Below, piece after piece: positions 26,701 to 36,303 of a stretch of DNA of 64,000 nt. Position 1 is the first letter of the stretch. Every line of letters starts with the position of its first letter. The position numbers and the translations under genes were made by a program. Under the pieces are notes generated by a model. That model was given only the letters and a program-made list of their open reading frames with translations. It was not told the origin of the DNA and searched no databases. This DNA is from Marsupella aquatica. Its lineage: Eukaryota; Marchantiophyta. The stretch covers positions 8,990,001-9,054,000 of the forward strand of contig OZ316898.1 in NCBI GenBank assembly GCA_973895155.1, in the 5' to 3' direction.

Positions 26701-28886
26701 GCGGACACAGACTACCACTAATTTCAAAGTGATATGCAGTCAACTTAGAATATATTGTCACCATGTATCAAGCACAGCAAAAAAGGAGTGCTGGCTATCA
26801 ATCCAGCTGCTCACTGGACTTGAACTCCGTATAACTTTTCATCAAGAAGAAAGTTTGGTTCAATCACTTTCTATTGCCTGCTTGCGTTCAAGAAAAACTA
26901 CCATGAGCAACTCATGCTATTACTTGGCAATGATTTGATTCTTTCAATTGAGATGACTGTGTAACGCAGGAATGGAGGAAGTCTGAAACCCCTTTCGCTT
27001 TTAGAGTATCATCCTCGTGTCCAAAAGGCAACAGAGGAAGCCTGAAACCCTTCGCTTTTAGAGTATCGTCCTTGTGTCCTGAAGGCAGTTATAGAAAGGA
27101 AGGCTCCCGGCGGATGTTATTGCTTTCTTGTCTACAATTGGGAAAGGAAAGGAAAAAAAAGGTAGTCTTGTCACTCGGGAGCTTCCGTTGCCGGGACTCG
27201 AACCCGGGTCGCTCGGGTGAGAGCCGAGTATCCTAACCATCTAGACTACAACGGAGATGTCGTATTTGCGGCAAAAGAGCAACTTAACAATTTTTCATTA
27301 ATGGCGGGAGTGAGGGTAACGACGTAGGAAATGGATCGGAGTGCACGATTGGAAAGTCATGTTGATTGGTAAGAGTTTCAAGTTTGAGAACTGAAATCGT
27401 TACCGAGACAACACTGAAATTGATAGCGCCATGCTCCCCGTATCACTAAGAGACATCCGAAAACTTTACAACAAGGTGACAACACCAAACTGCAGATTAA
27501 ATAGTCCAATGCAATTGCCATTGCTGTGCCCAGGAAAAATTCCTTCTCCAGAGTACCAGAAGTTCTTCTCATCGACGGACAACGAAAGAGTTTTTACCAG
27601 TCACTGCCAGCAGATCCGACTTTTGATTTTCCCTTCGAATTAGGATCTGCTTCCATTTCTCGGCATAAGTTCGTGCTGCGTGCTCCTTCTCCGCGCTTTG
27701 CACAATTGCTAACTCGACTGCTCTTGTGTTCCTTATTATCGCTTCTATCTCCTCGTTGATCTGTTACAAACCAGGTGCAAGAAATCAGTGTCTCCGAAGG
27801 TGGGAAAAAACACATGTAGCTTTGATGAGCGCGTTATTGAAATTGGAGAAGGATCAAACAGGATGTCGTTGGCGTTCATTGCGCGACTTCGAAGCTGCGA
27901 GAATGAATTCTTCTTGGACAAGTAATTACCATACAGAGTTCGAGCTTAATCTGAAAAGCTTCAACCATGCAAACGAAAAACCTTTAGAGTTTATACAAAA
28001 TAATAAGATCTCACCATGAATGGATCTTTCTCCCGAGTGATAAACAACTGAGAGTTATGAGATTCCGACTGAGTTAAATGGTGTCACCAAAAACTTCAAA
28101 ATCACTCTGGCGTGCTACTCTTCTCGAACGCCGCTTTAATGTAGGTTTTATGAGATCTTGCTTCTCTCGATCATGATACCTCAGGTAATGCCACGATCTG
28201 AACCTTCGTACATGGTTATCTTTGTACTCTAGAAGTCCTAAACCAAGCCGGCATTAATAAGCAACCTGTTGCACCAGTAAGTTGAAGTGCTGCGCGCCAG
28301 GAATGGCTAATTTTCGAGTGTTAACGAGTTTGAAAACAAGAAGAAGAAAAAAGGAACGTGACTGTTCTATACCTGATCGATGTTATGCTTGCAATCGGAA
28401 ATATGCTGCAAGAACGATTGACCTTTTGCCCTAGTTGCACTACTGCCAGGAATGGCTTTAATTTCCAAGTGCGAACGAGTTCCAAAACAGGAAGAAGAAA
28501 AAAAATCATGACTGTACCGTACCGGATCGATATAATGCTTGAGGTTGAAATTTTGCTGCAAGAACGAACGACCTGTTGCACTAGTTGCACTGCTTCCAGG
28601 AATGGCTTTAATTTTGGAGTGCGAACGAGTTGCAAAGGAAGAAAAAATGGAACATGACTGTTCTGTACCTGTTCGACATTATGCTTGAGGTCGAAATTTT
28701 GCTACAAGAACGAATGACCTGTTGCACTAGTTGCTCTCTTGCCACGCGAGGAATGGCTTTAAATTCTCAAGTGCGAACGAGTTCCAAAAACAGGAAGCAA
28801 AATGGAACATGACTGTAATGTACCTGATCGACATTATGCTTGAGATCGGATATTTGCTGCAAGAATGAGCGGCTGTGCGAATCCAT
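23750..28886 (-). CDS. Unrecognised multi-exon coiled-coil protein, 404 aa
   Basis: Eleven exons were rebuilt: 28886-28824, 27760-27598, 26566-26473, 26326-26254, 26047-25931, 25606-25396, 25156-25045, 24949-24858, 24518-24443, 24199-24106 and 23869-23750. All junctions are in phase and the sum, 1,215 nt, is a whole number of codons ending in TGA. The exon at 26047-25931 is phase-symmetric and could be optional (365 aa without it). The protein starts MDSHSRSFLQQISDLKHNVD. It is almost all heptad-like helix, for example INEEIEAIIRNTRAVELAI, NFAQLEEKLRLVENQKSD, RLEEDFDLFSEEKRNLEDG and LKDQQRALQSLEQKIEE. It ends in a non-helical basic tail, GQPGKRHRII. No catalytic or membrane motif was seen. 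I cannot name the family; its shape resembles cytoskeletal, flagellar or kinetochore coiled-coil proteins, but that is only a guess. Intron 1 holds copies of exon 1, and intron 2 holds a tRNA gene. Confidence 0.75.
26961..27085. repeat. Direct duplication in intron 2 of the coiled-coil gene
   Basis: GGAGGAAGTCTGAAACCC and TTCGCTTTTAGAGTATC recur about 70 bp apart, differing at few bases. Intronic and non-coding. Confidence 0.7.
27184..27255 (-). tRNA. tRNA-Glu (anticodon CTC)
   Basis: Read on the minus strand, the 72-nt gene folds as a complete cloverleaf. The acceptor stem is TCCGTTG with CAACGGA. The anticodon stem CTCGG/CCGAG closes the loop CTCTCAC, giving anticodon CTC. The T arm is CCGGG-TTCGAGT-CCCGG. 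CCA is not encoded, as usual in eukaryotes. An A-run on the plus strand at about 27149-27160 reads as a T-run downstream of the tRNA, a plausible Pol III terminator. It lies inside an intron of the coiled-coil gene, in the same orientation. Confidence 0.95.
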
Positions 28887-29105
28887 TATAATGCACAATA
28901 ATAGGAGCGCGAATTTTCTACTCTCCTTGGTTTTTCTTCCTTCAGCAAGACTAGAGTTGTAGGTAATGTGGCCAAATCAGGGTGACTCCAGGTCGGAAAT
29001 TTGCCGCAAGAACGAACGGCTGTGCGAATCCATAGTAATGCAGAATAATAGGAGCGAGCATTTCTTACTCTTGGTTTTTCTTCCTTCAGCTAGACTAGAG
29101 TTCTT
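28261..29105 (-). repeat. Tandem multiplication of exon 1/intron 1 segment
   Basis: About 150-bp units each carry a 33-nt exon-like core with a GT donor: 28405-28373 (HISDCKHNIDQ), 28555-28523 (QNFNLKHYIDP), 28701-28669 (QNFDLKHNVEQ) and 28856-28824 (QISDLKHNVDQ, part of the real first exon). A fifth, upstream copy near 29035-29005 duplicates the start (MDSHSRSFLRQISDL) but lacks the donor and stops soon after. Copies 1-4 share one flank; copies 4 and 5 share the other, promoter-side, flank. Core spacing is 150, 146 and 155 bp. Confidence 0.85.
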
Positions 29106-29308
29106 GGTAATGTGGCCAAACCAGGGGGACTGCAGGTGCGGATCAGGGGTGAGTTGAGAGTAGTCTCTCAGTTGAACTACTCAGGATTCGAGCAGGGGCT
29201 GAAACTGACAGAAGGGCTTCGGGATGTGCTTTGCTCTAAGTCGCCTGCAGTTCTGCTGGAGGAGAATGGGATCACTTTGAGTTCACAGCACAACACTGCC
29301 CCTCAACC

Positions 29309-29384
29309 GAAGTTCCATAAATCAATCAATCAACTGAAGTTCCATGAATCAATCAATCAACTGAAGTTCTATGAATCAATCAAA
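29309..29384. repeat. 27-bp tandem repeat, three copies
   Basis: GAAGTTCCATGAATCAATCA units start at 29309, 29336 and 29363. Confidence 0.9.
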
Positions 29385-29399
29385 GTAGAGGATAAAGGA

Positions 29400-29600
29400 G
29401 GTCTGGTGTGGGGTTACTAGCCCTAAACCCTCTCCACAAAGTGAAGAAAAACAGATTATGGGAATAACAAATGCCTCCTATGGGAATAGCAAATGCCTCC
29501 CTAAAATGTTTACATGCAGGTAACCTGCTTTCCGGACAGAAATACTGGAGGTGCACAAATTTAAGGTTAATTTTGGGGGGGCCTTAACAGAAGTGACCAT
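29400..29600. mobile_element. Relic of the GGTCTGGGGTTACTAG family
   Basis: TGTGGGGTTACTAGCCCTAAACCC near 29408 matches the inverted-repeat end of the foldback element at 6510-6629. GCTATTCCCATAATCTG-like sequence is shared, in reverse orientation, with 6440-6460. No complete element can be delimited. Confidence 0.35.
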
Positions 29601-29687
29601 ATTTCTTTTTCACTTTGTTCTGTAATTTTAAGTTGCTTGTTTCTTGGGAGCTGTGGTCATCTTTCATTTCACATTAGTTTTAATCTA

Positions 29688-29834
29688 CCTGTCCCTATAA
29701 AAGCCCCATTCCATGCCTCATTACTTCTCATTCCTGCCTGTCCCTGTAAAAGCCCCATTCCATACCTCACTACTTCTCACTCCTGCCTGTCCCTATAAAA
29801 GCCTCACTCCATGTCTCACTACTCCACATTTCTC
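29688..29834. repeat. 49-bp tandem repeat, three copies
   Basis: CCTGTCCCTATAAAAGCC begins units at 29688, 29737 and 29786. Each includes a TATA-like TATAAAAG or TGTAAAAG. No transcript start is implied. Confidence 0.9.
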
Positions 29835-29988
29835 TCCTGTGGTGAACAGTGTACTCACCATAAAAGGTGGAGCACTCACTACCTTTTGTGGAGCTCAAGT
29901 CCATTCCTGTAAAAATGAAACTCTGCACTTTATAATGAGTGCAGAGCTACAGGTAACCCTAACTCTTTATAGGTGTACTTGTGATTTC

Positions 29989-30262
29989 AAAGGTTACTTG
30001 TTTCTTGGGCTTAACACCGCTGCTTATTTTTCATTCTACCTTGTTCTTGAAGGTATAATTCTACTGTCCCCATGATTTCTGAAAGTTATTTGTTTTTTGG
30101 GCTTAACAGTGATTATCTTTCATTTCCCCTTGTTCTTTGACATATAATTTTAATGTCCCCAGGATTCCTTAAGGTTACTTGGTTTTTGGGTTTAACAGCA
30201 GTGATAATCTTTCATTTCAATTTGTTCTTTAACATATAATTCCACTGTCCCCATGATTTCTG
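29989..30262. repeat. About 90-bp tandem repeat, three copies
   Basis: Units start with GGTTACTTGTTTCTTGGGCT-like sequence at 29992, 30080 and 30173, with a diverged outlier near 29630. Each contains CATATAATT or GTATAATT and TCCCCATGATTTC. Confidence 0.8.
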
Positions 30263-30375
30263 GCGATGAATTCTCCGCAAACAAACCAGCTGCTTCACTC
30301 GGAAGCCTACAGCAGGACGAGTCGAAAGAGAGTGATTCGATTCCACTGACGTTGATTGCTGGTTTCATGTAATCA
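30256..30375 (+). pseudogene. Possible first-exon fragment, CobW/P-loop-like
   Basis: A 39-codon frame starts ATG at 30256. It reads acidic and Ser-rich, ends SIPLTLIAGFM, and then stops. The ending resembles the strand just before the Walker A loop in CobW-type GTPases (usually followed by LGSGKTT), but no such continuation was found downstream. It may be a stray gene fragment or chance. Confidence 0.2.
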
Positions 30376-31770
30376 AGCATATAAATCTCAGGTGGGCAGT
30401 GAAGCCAGAGTCGATTGTCATGGATTTTTGGAATGTTCGGTAGCTGAAATGTGTCCAGGGAGCTCAGAAATCTTCCCCAGTGTAGGGTTTAGGGTGGCTG
30501 GATAATTGTTTTGCAAAGTACAAACAAAACATCCTAGGAGGCCCTTAAAGACTCAGACTGATATGTGGGATCGAGTAGGATTAAGAAGAACCTGGCTAGG
30601 GCGTCTACCCATCTGCCCAGAGCATTCTACCAGATAATTGCACTGTAAAGTACACACAAAATTCATAGGAGGGCCTTGAACTTTTGAAATGTTATGCGAG
30701 GTAGAATAGAAATACCACGGCACATCAGAGATTATATCCCGTAGGTGTATACTTTCGTTCACTAAATCTAAATCCTCTTTGGTCATGGACCTGGTAAAGT
30801 GACATCTTTATACAATTGGAAGTATGCGAAGTATGCAAGTTTTAGGAGAAGGTTATGCAAGCACCCAATCATGTCCATAGTTTTTTCATTTATCAATTTC
30901 TGGCCTTCCTGTGTAGAATGACACAAAGACGAGAGGGACATCAAGAACTAGAAGGTAGGAAATGAAGAAGCTTCCAGAAGAACAGATGCTACATATGGCC
31001 TTGCAAAAACACTTCCAAAACAACATAATGCTCTTTAGATGTGGAGAATTTTAGGTGGAGCTTGTCTCGGTCAGCGTTTGTACTTCCGTGGTACTCACCC
31101 GTCCTGCTACTGAACACTTTACAATGTGGGAAAGCAAGAGTGGCACAGGTTACAATCTCTTCGCGACATCCTTTCTTTCAGTTGTTAGTCGTGACATCCA
31201 TAAGTGGAGATCTGCATCGACTTTAACCAATTGATTTGATTTCTAATTCCTGCACTTGCAAGACATCCCAACAGTCCAAAGATCGTCTGATTGATCACCC
31301 TGACGTGTGCTTCCAGACCGAGGGGGTATTTGCCCATGTTGAGGGCTCCCAGCACAGAATAATTGCAATGCTTACTCATACATGATTTCCCATCGTTTCT
31401 ATCGGTGGGCAAGCTAGACCAGTGGTTCACTAGGATTGAACACTTCGAGGCCACTATTAACAAGTTCATCGGCCAATCATTACATCAAGGCCTCCCTAGT
31501 CTCCTTCATCGTTGGATCCTCGCGACGACAAGAAGTTTCTAGCCAAACCAGACCTAAAGCTGTAACCTACACAGTTGGACAGGGAAATCCTTCTCTCGAT
31601 TCGTTCTCCACTTTTCGTCAAAATCAAGATATTGAACTTGGGATCATGCTCGTGTTTCTTCTTCACATATAGAATGGTAAGACACTATATGAGATTGTGC
31701 TCAGGGTTGAAAGCAGACACTCTTTTGACAGTTCCTCTTTATAAGCTCGAATTGCTAGAACTTATACTCT
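30376..31770. other. Gene-free spacer
   Basis: Nothing supported. TTTTGCAAAGTACAAACAAAA near 30514 is echoed near 30640, an old duplication. GTGTAGGGTTTAGGG near 30481 contains a telo-box-like string with no adjacent gene start. Confidence 0.4.
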
Positions 31771-34700
31771 TTAGTGAGAATTGGTAGAATTGATAGAACA
31801 TATGAATTGGTAGAACTTGTATCCAGAGGCATCAGCAATTATGTTCCGCAACCCTCCAATGGTGGCAATGATAGCAAGTAGTGCCCCTATGACGATTAGA
31901 AACTGCACAGATTCACGCAACCCTTTAGAATTCTGAACGAAATAGAAAACCTGCACAAATCTACTTGATGAAGGGAAACCCTCAGTATTGACATTGTAAT
32001 GTGACTTTTTGTTAGAGAGAACAGGAGGCTGAATTAGCCGGATTTCTCAAGTACCACTTACCCAATTTAAGAACCAAGAAATACTGTAAACCGGTGGCTT
32101 CTTAATAGCGAGCCATATAATGCATGGTAACTGCGCACAACAGTTCAAGACAGTCAGTAAAACCCGTTTTCAGGCATGATTTCCATATAGACAGAAGTTA
32201 GACATGACATTAACCTTTCCTTCAGGGATCAAATAAAAAGCACACAAACTATATCCAGAAACCAGTACGGCCAATGAATTGGAATTGCAAGAAAAGTTGC
32301 TCATCAACACTTACAAAATATGTTGTAGGAGCAAAAGCAAAGCCTCCCAAAAGTCCGAGTAGATCGTGGAAGAAAGGAAACGTACAAGCTATAAACGCCG
32401 TGAACACTGAAAAACAAACACATACATGAGGAACCAGAAACTTCCTATAATTTTGTTTTGAGAAAGCAAACTCTGCTGTCCGCAAACCAAGATATAGAAC
32501 ACAAGTGATCCAACGACTAAAGCTCAGCAAGCATCAAAATTGACAAAGAAGCTTTCAATTACTTACGAACATAAGAACTTCGAGTCACGACTCGTAACAT
32601 TGAAAGAGGTCCCGGTCTTGGGAAGCGAAACTTCTTCACCAAAATAGTCTCCATCATATCGAACACAGGCATTGCATACACCTGCATGCAACATTCACGG
32701 AATTCCCCAGGTCCAGAATCAGCAGACAACTTGCGAGTTTGTTAAGATCGCCCTAGTTCTCAATCAAACACAACATGTGGGGTTATCAGAGGTGGACAGA
32801 TTTTCACTGTTAATACAAATGAACTCGCTGACTCTCCGAAATTCAACATTTATTCTAGAGTGTCGGCCAAGAGCGAGCCACATGTACCTGGTAACTCCCT
32901 GTAACATGAATAACCACCATCAGATTTGCAGCGGCGATTAGCCCCATTGGTGTACCCAATTGAAGCAGAATATTTCCACTGCCTGGATTTCCTTTGCTTG
33001 ATTTCCCCAAAGTCTGCGAGAGTGAGTTTCCAAATGCCCAGTAACCAGCGAATGCCACCGGGAAGTAGCAGAATGCAACGAGGATGTACGCTACCACTAC
33101 ACCCCGCCACATTAGAACTTTGGACGGTTTCTTTTGGGTAGATGGAAGCGTGGCCTGAATCTCGAGCACCACATTGTGACCTGCATAAGCAAAAGCTACA
33201 GTTCCTAGCGCGTTGCACGCTCCAAAAACTAGGTCTAGAGTTGAAGTGTCGGGAAGATGGTAGTCGTCGTACCGAACCGGAGTCGGGGACAGGGACGGTG
33301 TCTGAAGATCGCGATTTGAATGATTCGCATTGCCCCGGTGAATAGAGTCAGCCCAAGCGATTGTGCAATAGCTACACACCGAGCAACACATATTACATTT
33401 TGTTTCGAGGAAGACACTTGGTCAAGTCACATCGAAATGTCGTCCTTCACGGGACAATTATCTTATTTGCAGTTGTGCATAGAGTCTTTGTGGCTGAGAA
33501 AGCTTATCTTCGTTTAAAGAAACTGAAATTCTCATTTTGGGATCTCAATGTCAAGAATAAATGAAACTGAATTTCTCATTCTGGGATCTCAATGTCAAGA
33601 ATAAATGAAACTGAATTTCTCATTCTGGGATCTCAATGTCAAGAAACCAATTGTTCGGCCTTGTATAGATTTTGTTGGGCTCATGAGCAACACCAGTAGG
33701 TTCAGATGAACTACTACCCTGGCCATAGAGACTGGTAAATCTTTGCAGTAGTCAATGCTGATGTTTAGCACACAAGGACAACAACACCTCAAGGACACAA
33801 AGTAATCAACGAAACAACGAAGGCTAGTTACCAGAGGGACATGACAGAAGCGGCCATGGAGATGCTTGCAATAGAGTTAAAATTCCCGAGCTGGGCAAGG
33901 AAAAACTGCGGCGCGGCAAAGATGACCATGAATGCCGTTCTCCCAACTCCTTTACAGCATTGGTCTCCCGGGTCCACTGCAGGCAAGTGGGAACACGCGA
34001 GCAGCTTGTAGAACTGCCACAGAGACTGTCCACCTGCGACCATGTACACGATGTCCCCCCCAACTTCCACGACGAGCTGTTGTGGCACTACAATCCACAG
34101 CCCCAGTTTCTCCCCAAAAGCCTGCTGCCCAAGCTCGTGGTACCGATCAAACCTTTTTCCAGGCACCATCTCGTGCATCTGTATCATTTGCCATAATGTG
34201 TACAGGGTGATTACCCACGACAACACCAGGACGACTGTTCCAGCGCCCCTATATACAGACACTCAATGTACAACAAAATGTCAGCTTGCATTGACTAGGT
34301 GGACCGAGGATTTTCCAATTTTTATTCAGAACTCTTCCCATCTCTAACAAAGGCACAGATCTAGTCACTCACCAGCCAAGATATGCCATGGTCGTTGGAA
34401 GGCCCAGCACACCGGCTCCCACCATGGCAGTGACATTGTGGTAGGTTGAATACCACCATTTGCCGTTCCGGGATCCAATGACAGGCAGCCTGTCGTCATC
34501 TGGGTCGTACTCAACCGAATCGTCTGTATCCTGCCCAAGTCCACATTGAAGAGCAGAATCTCAGCATCGGAAATTCGCAAATCCTCTGCAAATCTTTACT
34601 GTGAGTTCACGTTATCTCCACCTTGACTCTCAATTGCCCAAGTCCAAGTTTCCGGTAGAATTTGACATCATATTTCAGAACTTGAACCTTCTCATTCGAA

Positions 34701-35192
34701 AGCGGGCACCTAACTTACAAGATTCGATTCATTGCACCAAAAAGTCACAACCCGAAACAGTTCGGGGTCTTAAGTCTTAGTTTCCCGGTAAAATTCACAT
34801 CCTCAATCAGAAATTAAAGCTTCTCACTCGAAAGCAGGCACCTATGAAGATTCGATCCACCACGCCTAAACATTACAATCCGGAAGTCTTAAGAGAATCT
34901 CCAAGAAGGTCTTGTGTTACGCTTGTGAATCTTTGCTAGCTTCGCAAAAGTGAGTAAGACACCTAACTTTTTCAACAGCTAAGAAGGGGGACAGAATCCC
35001 ACACAGGTGTACTTCACACCTGTATTGAACTAGACAATTCAACAACTTACTACAGCAGATGAAGCGGAAGAATTAAAAAAACCACAACGAACAAGACTAA
35101 ACAGCTCGTACCTCGTCAACTCTAGCGAACTTGCCCAGCGAGCGTGCCTCTGACAGTTCTATATCGCCAATATATTCTTGGCGCCACGACAT
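31771..35192 (-). CDS. LHT-type amino acid transporter, copy 1
   Basis: A proton-coupled amino acid permease of the plasma membrane (AAAP superfamily, lysine-histidine transporter group). Eight exons: 35192-35112, 34530-34373, 34248-33832, 33371-32888, 32681-32567, 32406-32315, 32130-32062 and 31902-31771. They join in phase to 515 residues. Hallmarks are [79 protein letters not shown], and [11 protein letters not shown] then LPCIIW. The N-terminus is acidic ([13 protein letters not shown]) and presumably cytosolic. It is longer than the classic LHT of about 440 aa, partly from that tail and from inserts after TIAWADS and after GNSLSQ. The C-terminus reads GYKFYQ, where the family usually ends, then adds [11 protein letters not shown]. 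It lies 3.8 kb downstream of its paralogue on the same strand. Confidence 0.93.
33519..33646. repeat. 44-bp tandem repeat, three copies, in LHT copy 1
   Basis: GAAACTGAATTTCTCATTCT units start at 33519, 33563 and 33607. They lie in the intron between exons 3 and 4, close to the exon 4 acceptor. Confidence 0.9.
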
Positions 35193-36158
35193 GATGCTGC
35201 AACTATGGAGCCCTTCACAGCAACCTCACATCTTCCGCTCGTACGTAACTACAGAGGAGGACCCGCATGACACGCACCGACGACAACAGTAGCAAGGGCT
35301 CAGCTATCCCCAAAACACTGAACAAGGCAGAACAACAATTCAACTCTCTGCCTACTGATAAATAAATTGCACAAATCGCGCAGCCTGATGACAAAAACAC
35401 ACACTCTCGCAAAATCACCTCTCCTCAGTGATGAATGTTCCGCAGCAGCGCTGGTCAATAGACTTTCTCACAACCGATCCCACTTTTGCTTTCGAGACGA
35501 CCGAAGGCTGTTGTGGGCGGCAGTTGGTCAATCCGCGCTTGCGTACCTTCCAGGTTACGCACAGAGGAAGAAAGAGTGTAGCACGATTCTTCGGTATCCA
35601 CAAGTTTCGAGCTCGCTTCGTGAGGGTGAGTGGAGACATTCTACTGAATCTGTCTTCCGAAGCACAACGCGAAGGGGCAACTTCAGCACCTTCTGACTGC
35701 TTTTGTTTACAGTATTCTAAAGCTTTTTGTACGACAGTTTTCTTCGTGTCCACTCTGCCTTGGGGGCAGGCCTACTGGAGTTTCTCGTGTACGGTGTTGT
35801 CCAGAAATTATCGTGATTCCTGTGATTTTTAGTGGTGGGTTTTCTTCACCTCTTCCATCGCGTAATCATCGTTTCCTTTCGCCTCGAATTTGTTCACGAA
35901 ATCGTTGTCAGATTCAACGAGAAGCGTCCCATTTCAAAACTTCGAACGAAGTTCGCTGCGTAAAATGTGCTGTCCTGATGAATACAGAATTTGAATCCAG
36001 GATGGACCTCCATGTTTGAATTAAGGGGTTTCGACAGATATGTGCAACCCTCATAACCCATAGCAAACTCTTTTCTGCTCATATAGTACAGCTTTGCAGA
36101 GAATTGTGACAAAAACGATTGTAGGTCTCTCAATATTCAGTGAAATTTGACTCTAATA
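35193..36158. other. Promoter side of LHT copy 1
   Basis: Probable 5' UTR and promoter. Open frames on both strands between 35367 and 35832 have no family support and are taken as chance. Confidence 0.4.
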
Positions 36159-36303
36159 GGGCGTGTCAAAGCACAATGACATGAAATTTTCTTACAGTTA
36201 GGGCAGATTTACTATGGGCTACCAAAATATGTACCCCATAAGGGTGGTAAGTCCAGAAAATAAAAGTCATAACACTTTGATTATGGAAGACTTTGACATG
36301 CCC
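36159..36303. mobile_element. 145-bp MITE with flanking TAATA repeats
   Basis: Terminal inverted repeats GGGCGTGTCAAAG (36159-36171) and CTTTGACATGCCC (36291-36303) differ at one base. The element is flanked directly by TAATA (36154-36158 and 36304-36308), a likely target-site duplication. There is no coding capacity. The superfamily is uncertain; a 5-bp duplication does not fit the 3-bp TWA of Harbinger, unless the true end lies inside the flank. Confidence 0.7.

Noticed and set aside
28373-28701. Calling the three extra 33-nt cores as definite exons
   Set aside because: They have splice-like edges but arose by duplication of exon 1, and nothing in the sequence proves use. They were kept as a finding, not as CDS.
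30553-30786. 77-codon minus-strand frame beginning MTKEDLDLVNESIHL
   Set aside because: Briefly resembled a GTPase segment, but it overlaps a degenerate direct repeat, has no splice context and shows no domain continuity.
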